From an uncultured Nocardioidaceae bacterium (GTDB lineage Bacteria > Actinomycetota > Actinomycetes > Propionibacteriales > Nocardioidaceae): 54,190 nt of DNA. The number at the start of each line of letters is the position of its first letter. Within the stretch, counting starts at the first letter, position 1. Positions 1-12,800 of the stretch are shown here, piece after piece. Position numbers and translations under genes: made by a program. The stretch lies in assembly GCA_902805845.1 (NCBI GenBank), contig CADCUI010000007.1, forward strand, positions 1-54,190, in the 5' to 3' direction. The notes under the pieces were generated by a model that saw only the letters and a list, made by a program, of their open reading frames with translations, was not told where the DNA came from and searched no databases.

Positions 1-126
1 CGCCCCCGACCTGGCGGACCGGTCACCCGGCCGCCGGCCCACGGTCCGCCGCAGCTGCTCGCGACCGGCGCGGCGACCGGCGCCCCGACCGACCCCGCGA
101 CCGCCTCCTGACCGCTCCTGTGCCAT
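1..126 (-). CDS. Possible septum-formation initiator (FtsB/DivIC-like), N-terminal fragment cut by window edge
   Basis: An open frame of 42 codons begins with ATG at 126 and runs off the left edge without a stop. The visible N terminus is Gly/Arg-rich and disordered. That is typical of the cytoplasmic tail that precedes the membrane helix in actinobacterial FtsB/DivIC proteins, which act in the divisome. It begins 17 bases after the eno stop codon on the same strand, and a DivIC-like gene commonly follows eno in actinobacteria (established synteny, recalled from memory). No clear ribosome binding site is visible, and no membrane helix or coiled coil falls inside the window. The call therefore rests on position and composition only, and chance read-through of GC-rich sequence is possible. 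Confidence 0.4.
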   Translation of the reverse strand, partial: MAQERSGGGRGVGRGAGRRAGREQLRRTVGRRPGDRSARSGA

Positions 127-143
127 CGCGCTGGGCCGTCGCG

Positions 144-2361
<2,218 letters not shown>

Positions 2362-2365
2362 GCAG

Positions 2366-2728
2366 GTGACCGACCGCTTCCCGAGCAGGTGGCGTCAGGG
2401 GCAGGTGCGCCAGCGGCTGTCCCGGATCCTCACCGGCAATCGGGCGGGTGCCGCCCCGACCGCCTCACCGACCGCCTCCCCGACCGCCGCTGCGGACAGC
2501 ACCCCCACCGACGCCGCGAACAGCGACGCCGGACGTCGCGCGCTGCGACAGGTCGGCGCTCTCCGCAACCGGTTGGACCGGCTGGAGGCCGAGATCCGGG
2601 AGAGCCGCCAGCTGAACCGGCGGCTCGCCGAGGTCACCGATGTGCTCGCCGAGGTCCTCCTCCCCGCCGAACAGCGCGACGAGGAGCGGCTGCGCACGCT
2701 CCTCGAGCGCTACGACCGCGGGATCTGA
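2366..2728 (+). CDS. Small coiled-coil protein with disordered linker (DUF6752-like)
   Basis: 120 residues beginning with GTG at 2366, five bases after the preceding stop. A basic N terminus (about 1-28) is followed by a low-complexity Ala/Pro/Thr/Ser segment with repeated PTAS units (about 30-55). The C-terminal half (about 60-118) is strongly heptad-like (RNRLDRLEAEIRESRQLNRR) and ends in a short acidic helix. The C-terminal segment resembles the short DUF6752 domain as I remember it from surface-polysaccharide genes of actinomycetes; I could not search. There is no catalytic motif. Its place between two methyltransferase-domain genes suggests an adaptor or oligomerisation role, which is inference. 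Confidence 0.75.
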   Translation: MTDRFPSRWRQGQVRQRLSRILTGNRAGAAPTASPTASPTAAADSTPTDAANSDAGRRALRQVGALRNRLDRLEAEIRESRQLNRRLAEVTDVLAEVLLPAEQRDEERLRTLLERYDRGI

Positions 2729-2778
2729 GGCGTGCGAGGGCCCAGGGCCGGGTCAGCCGCTGCCATCGGGACCGGCCG

Positions 2779-4341
2779 ATGACCGCCGACGCAGCCGCCC
2801 TCTCGGTCATCCCCTCGGACAAGGGGCTCGAGGTCCGCGGCAACGGGGACCAGCGACTCGACGTGCGCTTCGACGGCCGGCGGATCTGGTCCCTCGTCCC
2901 GGCGCGTGACGGACAGGTGACCGGGCCCTCGGAGTACTTCGTCCCCTGGCCGAAGCTCCTGCGGCCGCGGCTCGACGGGGTGGTCGAGCTCGTCGTCGAG
3001 GGGCCGGACGAGGCGATGCGGGTCGACTGCGGCGAGGTGTCGTTCGGCAACGGCGAAGGCCGGGTCGCCCTGCTCGACGACACCGGGCAGCCGCTCACCG
3101 TCGACAAGGGCAATCGCCTGGAGCGGTCCTTCGCCACCTTGGGCAAGGCGGACAAGGAGGTGCTCCTCGACGGCGTCGAGCGCACGCTGGACGTCCTCGA
3201 CGACTACGGCCTGCCTGGGTTCCTCGCCTTCGGGTGTCTGCTCGGCGCCGTCCGCGAAGGCACCCTGATCGGCCACGACAACGACGCGGACGTGTCGTAC
3301 CTGTCCCGGGCCACCCACCCCTTCGACGTGATACTCGAGTCGCTGCGGCTGGAGCGACACTTCCAGGAGCTCGGCTGGACGACCCGCCGCATGTGGGCGG
3401 CGTACTTCAAGGCCTACCCGCCCCGAGCCGCCGGTGAGGAGGTCGCCATCGACGTGTTCGGCGCGTTCCGGCACGGCGAGCAGCTCTACATGCTCCCCAA
3501 CGTGCGCGCGCCGTTCGCCGAGACCCGGCTGACCCCCGTCTCGACGGTCACGCTCGAAGGTCGCACGGTGCGTGCACCGGCTGACCCCCCGGCGCTCCTG
3601 GCGGCGACGTACGGCCCCGGGTGGCAGGTGCCCGACCCGACCTTCAAGTTCCGTCCCCCGGGCATCACGAAGCGCACGCTGGGTGGCTGGATGCGGGGCG
3701 CTCGTCGCGGCCAGCGCTACTGGGAGGACACGTACCGGGTCAGGGCCGCAGCCGCAGAGGTCGAGCCGTCGGCGTTCGCGCGATGGGTGGCGGGACGTGA
3801 GCCGCGCGGGTCCCTGGTCGACGTCGGGTGCGGCGTCGGCCAGGACTCGTTGTTCTTCGCCGGACAGGGCTTCACCGTCCTCGGCTGCGACTACGCCGTC
3901 ACGGGGCTGGAGCAGGCCGAGGACCATGCGCACCGGCTGGGGTTGAGCTCCGCCACCTTCCAGCGGCTCAACCTCTACGACGTCCGCCAGGTCCTCGTGC
4001 GCGGGGCGTTGCTGGCCCGCTCGGCGGCGCCCACCGCGGTCTATGCGCGGAGCCTCGTGGATGCACTCGACGACCACGGGCGGCGCAACCTGCTCCGGCT
4101 CAGCCGCACCGTCCTTGCCGGATCGCGCGGGCGGCTCTACCTCGAGTTCGCCCCCGCACCGCCACAGGCGGCGCCCAGCGACGCGAATCTGCACCGTGCC
4201 GATCCCGACGACGTGGTGGCCGGCCTGACGGCCTACGGGTTCGAGGTGGAGCACCGCGAGGAGCAGGTCGGCCTCGCAGCCAAGAGGGGGGCCACGGTCT
4301 GCAGGATCGTCGCGCGGATGAGTGGCCGCCCCTCCTCGTGA
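2779..4341 (+). CDS. LicD-like nucleotidyltransferase fused to a SAM methyltransferase
   Basis: The 520-residue product has three parts. Residues 1-115 form a beta-rich domain I do not recognise. Residues about 125-300 look like the LicD/phosphotransferase fold: a helix with LDVLDDYGLPGFLAFGCLLG, the metal-binding acidic cluster GHDNDAD (165-171) and a further acidic pair in AIDVFG (223-228). Residues about 315-520 are a methyltransferase domain with motif I VDVGCGVGQD (347-356). LicD proteins transfer phosphocholine or similar phospho-groups to surface glycans. The fusion suggests one polypeptide that both attaches and methylates a substituent, which is inference. Start is ATG at 2779, about 50 bases after the coiled-coil gene. 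The C-terminal domain is a paralogue of the gene at 1681. The gene ends nine bases before a convergent peptidase gene. Confidence 0.8.
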   Translation: MTADAAALSVIPSDKGLEVRGNGDQRLDVRFDGRRIWSLVPARDGQVTGPSEYFVPWPKLLRPRLDGVVELVVEGPDEAMRVDCGEVSFGNGEGRVALLDDTGQPLTVDKGNRLERSFATLGKADKEVLLDGVERTLDVLDDYGLPGFLAFGCLLGAVREGTLIGHDNDADVSYLSRATHPFDVILESLRLERHFQELGWTTRRMWAAYFKAYPPRAAGEEVAIDVFGAFRHGEQLYMLPNVRAPFAETRLTPVSTVTLEGRTVRAPADPPALLAATYGPGWQVPDPTFKFRPPGITKRTLGGWMRGARRGQRYWEDTYRVRAAAAEVEPSAFARWVAGREPRGSLVDVGCGVGQDSLFFAGQGFTVLGCDYAVTGLEQAEDHAHRLGLSSATFQRLNLYDVRQVLVRGALLARSAAPTAVYARSLVDALDDHGRRNLLRLSRTVLAGSRGRLYLEFAPAPPQAAPSDANLHRADPDDVVAGLTAYGFEVEHREEQVGLAAKRGATVCRIVARMSGRPSS

Positions 4342-4350
4342 CGACCGACG

Positions 4351-6021
4351 TCAGCCGTCGAAGTGCTGTCCGTCGCCGGTGCCGTAGGTCCAGCGGAACC
4401 CGTTGGCGCGCATGATCCGCACCACCGGGTGGGTGCCGGAACGCCAGGCGATGCGGGGGTGGGAGCGAGAGGCCCACCAGCTGTTGGGGGTCCAGCCGCG
4501 TTGGGAGTGGTAGGGGTTCTCCCAGGTGTTGAGGTCGATCGCCCGACCGTAGGAGTGCGGCGACGGGACGCCCGGGTTGCCCACCACGCCGCGGCAGTTG
4601 AACCCGGACGTGTTCCCGGCGGCCATCGAGCCGTAGTTGTCGCCGCCGTGCAGGTAGTCCGACCAGCCGAACCGGTCCACGCGGTACATCGACCGCACGG
4701 GGAACCTTGCGCGGTAGAGGTCCCCGAACGCGCCGACCGTGTTGCCGACGATGTCGTCGCGGACGACGATCTCGCCGCGGTAGCGGTAGCCGTCGTACCC
4801 CCAGTAGTTGACGCGCACCACCCGGAGCTCACCTCGGCCGACGGGGCAGCCCTTGTGCCAGCTCCGACCGGTCATCGAGCGCCACATCGGGTCCGAGACC
4901 TTCGAGACGGTGGCGTTCGGGCCTTGACCGACCGCGCGGGCCTGGCGGGGCAGCTTGACCCGCGGCCGCGGTGCGGCGGCGGGGTAGTCGACGGGGGCGG
5001 TCGGCGGCACGTTGTCGAGCGCGTGGACCTCCGAGGTGTCGCCCTCCCACCAGCGGCCCCCGCGGCCGACCGCGCGGTAGCGGGTGTCGTCACGGGGCGC
5101 GACCCGGAGCCGGGCCCGGCCGTCGCCGCCGAGCGCCATCCGTTCGACCGCCCTCCACTTCCCGCCGACGCGTCGCTGGATGCGGGCGCGGCCGGGCACC
5201 GGCTGCCCGCCACGGGTGCGCCACCTGAGCCGGAGGGTCACCGCGGTCTCGTCGACGACGCGGTCGGGGCCGGCGATCCTCAGCACGGTCGCCCGCCGCC
5301 GTGGCTCGACGGTGTGGGCGGTGGTCCTCGACGGCCTCAGCCACACGGAGCCGGCGTACACCGCGCGCACCCGGTTGTCGGCGTCCTCGGGACGCACCGG
5401 TAGCTCGGCGCGGACCTGCCCGGAGCCGTCGGTCCGCCGGCTGACGAGCACCCGCCACGACCCGTTGACACGGCGCTGGAGCTCCACGGCCTCGTCCGCC
5501 ACCGGGCGGCCGGTGTCATCACGGCGGAGGGTGGCGCCCAGCGTCACCGTGGCGCCCACGAAACCGGTGTCCGGTGCAGCCAGCGCCAGGCTCGTCGACG
5601 ACTGCGGCTCCGACACGGTGTGTGCGTCGCCGGCAGCGGCGTGCGCCGCGTCACCGTCGAACGTCGCCCGGAACCGCGTGACGACATCGGGGTCGGCGTG
5701 GGTCGTGGCCGGCAGGACGACCCGTCCGTCGGCGTCGGTGGTGCCCTGCGCCACCTCGACGTAGCCCGCAGCGCCCTCGTGGCGCTGCAGGTCGACCTGC
5801 GCTCCGGAGACTTGCGAACCGGCGGAGGTGAGGACCGCGACGACCTGGATCGTGCTTCCGGCGTCGGCGTAGCGAGGCCCCGAGAGGACGAGTCGGCTGG
5901 CGGCCGGGGTCGCCGCAGTGGCGGACGGGTCGGCCGATCCCACCAGCGTCAGCGTGGCGACGAGGGTGGCGACGAGGGTGGCGACGAGGGGGCTGCGCGG
6001 CACGAAGGGGAGAACAGGCAT
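4351..6021 (-). CDS. Secreted M15-family peptidase with Ig-like repeats
   Basis: 556 residues. A Sec signal peptide covers about residues 1-38 and contains three tandem VATL units in its hydrophobic core. About 300 residues of repeated beta-sandwich units follow, each with phrases such as LQRR.NGSWRV or IQRRVGGKWRAVER and (T/G)DGSGQVRA, of the bacterial Ig-like cell-wall type. The C-terminal 200 residues form an M15 (VanY/DD-carboxypeptidase-like) domain with the zinc motif SPHSYGRAIDLN and a terminal GDGQHFDG holding the last His ligand. The predicted role is peptidoglycan peptide cleavage outside the membrane. Start chosen is the ATG at 6021, because the signal peptide begins there; an upstream ATG at 6072 adds 17 unlikely residues. 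In Mycobacterium the comparable slot beside eno holds the lipoprotein lpqU (memory). Confidence 0.88.
   Translation of the reverse strand: MPVLPFVPRSPLVATLVATLVATLTLVGSADPSATAATPAASRLVLSGPRYADAGSTIQVVAVLTSAGSQVSGAQVDLQRHEGAAGYVEVAQGTTDADGRVVLPATTHADPDVVTRFRATFDGDAAHAAAGDAHTVSEPQSSTSLALAAPDTGFVGATVTLGATLRRDDTGRPVADEAVELQRRVNGSWRVLVSRRTDGSGQVRAELPVRPEDADNRVRAVYAGSVWLRPSRTTAHTVEPRRRATVLRIAGPDRVVDETAVTLRLRWRTRGGQPVPGRARIQRRVGGKWRAVERMALGGDGRARLRVAPRDDTRYRAVGRGGRWWEGDTSEVHALDNVPPTAPVDYPAAAPRPRVKLPRQARAVGQGPNATVSKVSDPMWRSMTGRSWHKGCPVGRGELRVVRVNYWGYDGYRYRGEIVVRDDIVGNTVGAFGDLYRARFPVRSMYRVDRFGWSDYLHGGDNYGSMAAGNTSGFNCRGVVGNPGVPSPHSYGRAIDLNTWENPYHSQRGWTPNSWWASRSHPRIAWRSGTHPVVRIMRANGFRWTYGTGDGQHFDG
5954..5989 (-). 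repeat. Three 12-bp tandem repeats within a signal peptide
   Basis: The unit GTGGCGACGAGG is present three times in perfect tandem. On the coding (minus) strand it encodes VATL three times in the hydrophobic core of the M15 peptidase signal peptide. Each copy keeps the reading frame, so loss or gain of a unit would change the signal-peptide length by four residues. Confidence 0.9.
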
Positions 6022-6081
6022 GGGGGCGCTTTCGGTTCCAGCGGCGGGGACAGCGATCCTGCCAGTGCGCACCCGACGTCG

Positions 6082-6705
6082 TCAGGCAGTTGCGACAAGT
6101 CGCCGTACGGCGTCGCGCAGCTCCTGCTCGGGGTCGAGCCCCGCCGTCCGCGCCTCGCGGACAAGGTCGAGCAGCCGGTCGCCGAGAGCGGTCGGGGTCG
6201 CCTCGGCCCGGTCGACCGGAGCCGCCGTGCGGGCCAGCCGGCCGAGCACCTTGTCGGCGTAGGCCAGCGCGGGCAACGCCGACGGGATCCCCTCGAGTGC
6301 CGAGCTCCGGCGTTTCTCCACGGCCTTGAGCGCCTCCCAGTTGCGGTTCACCTCGTCGGCGTCGGCTACCTCCAGACCGGCGAAGACGTGGGGATGGCGG
6401 TAGACGAGCTTGTCGACGATCCCGCCGGCGACGTCGTCGACGTCGAAGCCGTCGGGCCGCTCCGATGCGATCCGGGCGTGGAAGAAGACCTGGAGCAGCA
6501 GGTCTCCCAGCTCCTCGCACAGGTGCGCGCTGTCCCCGGTGTCGATCGCCTCGAGTGCCTCGTAGGTCTCCTCCAGCAGGAAGCGGGCGAGCGACTCGTG
6601 GGTCTGCTCGCGGTCCCAGGGACAGTCGCGTCGCAGCCGGTCCATCACGATGACGAGCTCCAGCAGCCGGCTCCCGGCCTGCCGGTCAGCCGCCTCGGAC
6701 GGCAC
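6082..6705 (-). CDS. mazG: Nucleoside triphosphate pyrophosphohydrolase, MazG family
   Basis: Hydrolyses (d)NTPs to the monophosphate and pyrophosphate, cleaning non-canonical or excess nucleotides. The 207-residue product shows the MazG hallmark CPWDREQTHESLARFLLEETYEALEAI (motif residues E-E-T-Y-E), then the second Mg-binding segment CEELGDLLLQVFFHARIA and the family phrase YRHPHVFAGL. The length matches the single-domain actinobacterial form. GTG at 6705 is used, three bases after the stop of the upstream lipoprotein gene, so the two are probably translationally coupled. The ATG at codon 21 would cut into the conserved domain. Confidence 0.95.
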   Translation of the reverse strand: MPSEAADRQAGSRLLELVIVMDRLRRDCPWDREQTHESLARFLLEETYEALEAIDTGDSAHLCEELGDLLLQVFFHARIASERPDGFDVDDVAGGIVDKLVYRHPHVFAGLEVADADEVNRNWEALKAVEKRRSSALEGIPSALPALAYADKVLGRLARTAAPVDRAEATPTALGDRLLDLVREARTAGLDPEQELRDAVRRLVATA

Positions 6706-6708
6706 CGG

Positions 6709-7401
6709 TCAGCCGCACTTCTGGGACGCCGGCAGCAGCGCCGCGAGGTCTGCCGGCGGCTGGGCCGCCGCGGTCTTCTCCGCGAAGTCGGAGACCGGCA
6801 CCGAGAGCGACCCGTTCGTGGGCCGGAGCTGCCCCTCGACCAGCTCGCCGAAACGGGGGTCGATCTCGACGTCCGCCTCCTGCGCGTAGGCCGCGCGCAG
6901 CCGCTCGCCCTCGGCGAGCGCCTCATCCTCGGTCGGCTCGGCGTTGCCCGCCTCGGCGAGTGAGGACCGGCCCAGCTCCAGGATCGCGGTCTGAGCCCGG
7001 GAGTACTCCTCGGCGACCGAGTCGAACGTCTCGCGCAGGCCCTCCGGCAGGACGTCGCGGCTCGCACTGAGCTGCTCCAGCGCCCCGGCCACCGCCGCCC
7101 GGTCGACCGAGTCGGGGTCCGCCACGCCCTCGGCGAGCTTGTCGGCCAGCAGGATCGACAACGCGCCGAACCGCGCGGACTTGCTCGGGGTGCCGGCCTC
7201 GCCGCCCTGCGTGGTGCCGAGCGCGCACAGGACCTCGGCGAACTCGTCGACCTGCTCGTCGGTGATGCGTTGGCCGTCGACCTCGGCGGCCACCCCCGGG
7301 GGCGGACCGCTGCAGGCGGTCAGCGCCAGCGCGGCGCCGGCGGCCAGCAGGGCCGCGGCAGTGCGGCGGGCGCGGTGCGCACCTCGGCGGGGCTGCGTCA
7401 C
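6709..7401 (-). CDS. SurA/PrsA-like secreted lipoprotein
   Basis: 230 residues starting at GTG 7401, preceded by a strong AGGAGAAGGAGA ribosome binding site. An ATG at 7425 lacks such a site. The N terminus is an Arg-rich lipoprotein signal peptide with lipobox LTAC|S. Next come GVAAEVDGQRITDEQVDEF, the start of the SurA N-terminal chaperone-like domain, and then long helices. No PPIase domain is present. It probably acts as a membrane-anchored extracytoplasmic chaperone or folding factor. It sits in the mfd-lipoprotein-mazG row on the same strand, an arrangement I recall in Nocardioides and Streptomyces relatives. Confidence 0.85.
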   Translation of the reverse strand: MTQPRRGAHRARRTAAALLAAGAALALTACSGPPPGVAAEVDGQRITDEQVDEFAEVLCALGTTQGGEAGTPSKSARFGALSILLADKLAEGVADPDSVDRAAVAGALEQLSASRDVLPEGLRETFDSVAEEYSRAQTAILELGRSSLAEAGNAEPTEDEALAEGERLRAAYAQEADVEIDPRFGELVEGQLRPTNGSLSVPVSDFAEKTAAAQPPADLAALLPASQKCG

Positions 7402-7453
7402 GACGGCTGGTCTCCTTCTCCTCATGGGCGTCTCGTCCGGCTCGTGCGGCGTC

Positions 7454-11032
<3,579 letters not shown>

Positions 11033-11175
11033 CGACGTACTCCCCAGATTGTGACGGCACCCGCGCACCACGAACGCCCCCAGCCGGAACCGGCAGGGGG
11101 TTGACCCCGAGTCTACGGTGTCCCCGGGGTGTCCGCCGCTCGCCGGACGCCTGGCCGGAGCGACCAGGAGGTGGC

Positions 11176-11610
11176 ATGTCCGAACCGGTGCGCGCGTCCG
11201 ACCACACGGCACCCGAGGGGATCTCGGAGCGGACCATCGAGGGGGTCGGTCGGCTGTCGGAGGCCTTCGAGTACATCGAGCGGGCCAAGGGTCACCTGTA
11301 CTCCTTCCATCAGCTCATGGGTCGCGCCGACTTCCTCGTCGAGGAGGCGGCCGACCTGCTCGACGAGGCGGGCGAGACGCAGTTCGCCGAACGGCTCCGC
11401 AAGGACCTGGTCGGCCGCAACGTCCTCGACGGGCGGTGGACGTTCCAGGTCGTCGAGGAGTTCGACGACACCTACTACGAGTTCTTCCGTGGCATCGAGC
11501 GGGAGTCGCGCGAGCTCACCGGCGGCGTCAGGCACCTCTACGAGGCGCGGCTGAAGGAACAGCGACGCACCGCCGGCCGGCCGCACCACACCGCCGACCC
11601 CCAGGGCTGA
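11176..11610 (+). CDS. Conserved hypothetical protein, helical, acidic
   Basis: 144 residues from ATG 11176, directly behind a consensus AGGAGG. It is mostly helical, with conserved-looking phrases SEAFEYIERAKGHLYSFHQLMGRAD, DLLDEAGE and FDDTYYEFFRGIERE. There is no signal peptide, membrane helix or known catalytic motif. I recall similar short proteins in many actinomycetes but know no function. It is divergent from mfd, with a 143-base gap that must hold both promoters. The gene ends just before a set of inverted and direct repeats. Confidence 0.8.
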   Translation: MSEPVRASDHTAPEGISERTIEGVGRLSEAFEYIERAKGHLYSFHQLMGRADFLVEEAADLLDEAGETQFAERLRKDLVGRNVLDGRWTFQVVEEFDDTYYEFFRGIERESRELTGGVRHLYEARLKEQRRTAGRPHHTADPQG

Positions 11611-11620
11611 CCGCCGAGGC

Positions 11621-11747
11621 GGCGCTTGTGCACGGCCACACCCCCGCCAGTCGGCGCGAATGCACGGCCCACGGACCGCCAGCCGACCGCTCGGGCGTGC
11701 ACAAGCGCCGACTCGACCGCAGCCGGGCGTGCACAAGCGCCGACTCG
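11621..11747. repeat. Four-copy direct/inverted repeat cluster with 32-bp spacing
   Basis: The intergenic space holds two copies in one orientation: GGCGCTTGTGCACGGCC at 11621-11637 and GGCGCGAATGCACGGCC at 11653-11669. The other two are identical 23-base copies in the opposite orientation, each ending in GCACAAGCGCCGACTCG, at 11693-11715 and 11725-11747. Within each pair the spacing is exactly 32 bases. The two pairs are inverted with respect to each other, so a large stem is possible. Copies of this kind look like a dispersed intergenic repeat. It lies between a hypothetical gene and a primase-polymerase gene and ends about 20 bases before the latter's start. Confidence 0.85.
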
Positions 11748-11766
11748 GCGGACATAGGGTCGGAGG

Positions 11767-12750
11767 ATGGCGGCGAGCTCTCCCGCGGTCGAGGTCGAGG
11801 TCGACGACAAGGTCGTCCGGGTCTCGAACCCCGACCGGGTGTACTTCCCGGCGCGCGGCGAGACCAAGCTCGACCTGGTCCACTACTACCTCTCCGTCGG
11901 AGAGGGCATCGTCCGCTCGCTCTACGAGCGGCCGTGCATGATGCACCGCTTCCCCACCGGGGTCGCAGGCGAGAAGGTGCACCAGAAGCGGGTGCCGGCC
12001 GGGGCCCCTCCGTGGCTGGAGACGGTGCGCGTCTTCTTCCCGCGCTACAAGCGGACCGCCGACGAGCTGTGCGTCACCGAGCTGGCCAGCGTGATCTGGG
12101 CGGTCCAGATGTCGACGGTGGAGTTCCACCCCTGGAACAGCCGGCGCGCCGACACCGAGAAGCCCGACGAGTGGCGCATCGACCTCGACCCGGGGCCGTT
12201 GTGCGACTTCGACACCGTCCGTCGGGCGGCCCACGTCGCGCACGAGGTGCTCGACGAGCTCGGTGCCGTGGGGTGGCCCAAGACCAGCGGCGGCAACGGT
12301 CTCCACATCTACGTCCGGACCCGTCCCGAGCACGGCTTCGGCGACGTACGCCGGGCCGCGTTGGCCTTTGCCAGGGAGGTGGAACGGCGCTGTCCGGACG
12401 AGGTCACCACGGCCTGGTGGCGCAAGGACCGGGACCCGCACGCGCTCTTCGTCGACTACAACCAGAACGCCCGGGACCACACGATCGCGGCCGCCTACTC
12501 CGTGCGGGGGAACCCGGAGGGCACCGTCTCGACGCCCATCCGGTGGGAGGAGATCGACGACGTGGAGCCGCGCGAGCTGACGATCGCCACGGTGCCCGGC
12601 CGCTTCGCCGCGACGGGCGACCTCCACGAGGGGATCGACGAGGCCGTCTTCGACATCGCGCCGTTGCTCGCGTGGGCGGAACGGGATGATCACACCGGTG
12701 TCGCCTACGCTGAGGAGGTCGACGCCGACGACGTCCCTCCGGGGTCCTGA
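11767..12750 (+). CDS. Stand-alone LigD-type primase-polymerase (Prim-Pol)
   Basis: 327 residues matching the polymerase domain of bacterial LigD. Features are the N-terminal NPDRVYFPARGETKLDLVHYY, the substrate-pocket phrase HRFPTGVAGE.VHQKRVP, the metal-binding EWRIDLDPGP (D-x-D), SGGNGLHIYVR and VDYNQNARDHTIAAAYSVR. The family fills gaps and adds ribonucleotides during non-homologous end joining or gap repair. There is no ligase or 3'-phosphoesterase domain in this protein, and no Ku or ligase gene in the window. It therefore resembles the free-standing PolD-type enzymes of mycobacteria. Start is ATG 11767 with GGAGG just upstream. Confidence 0.93.
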   Translation: MAASSPAVEVEVDDKVVRVSNPDRVYFPARGETKLDLVHYYLSVGEGIVRSLYERPCMMHRFPTGVAGEKVHQKRVPAGAPPWLETVRVFFPRYKRTADELCVTELASVIWAVQMSTVEFHPWNSRRADTEKPDEWRIDLDPGPLCDFDTVRRAAHVAHEVLDELGAVGWPKTSGGNGLHIYVRTRPEHGFGDVRRAALAFAREVERRCPDEVTTAWWRKDRDPHALFVDYNQNARDHTIAAAYSVRGNPEGTVSTPIRWEEIDDVEPRELTIATVPGRFAATGDLHEGIDEAVFDIAPLLAWAERDDHTGVAYAEEVDADDVPPGS

Positions 12751-12800
12751 TCACCCTGCGTCGACCTGACGACCCTCCTCACGGACCCGGAGCCCCCACC

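Noticed and set aside
11621-11747. CRISPR array
   Set aside because: Only four short copies in two orientations, spacing too regular and short for spacers, and no cas gene in the window.
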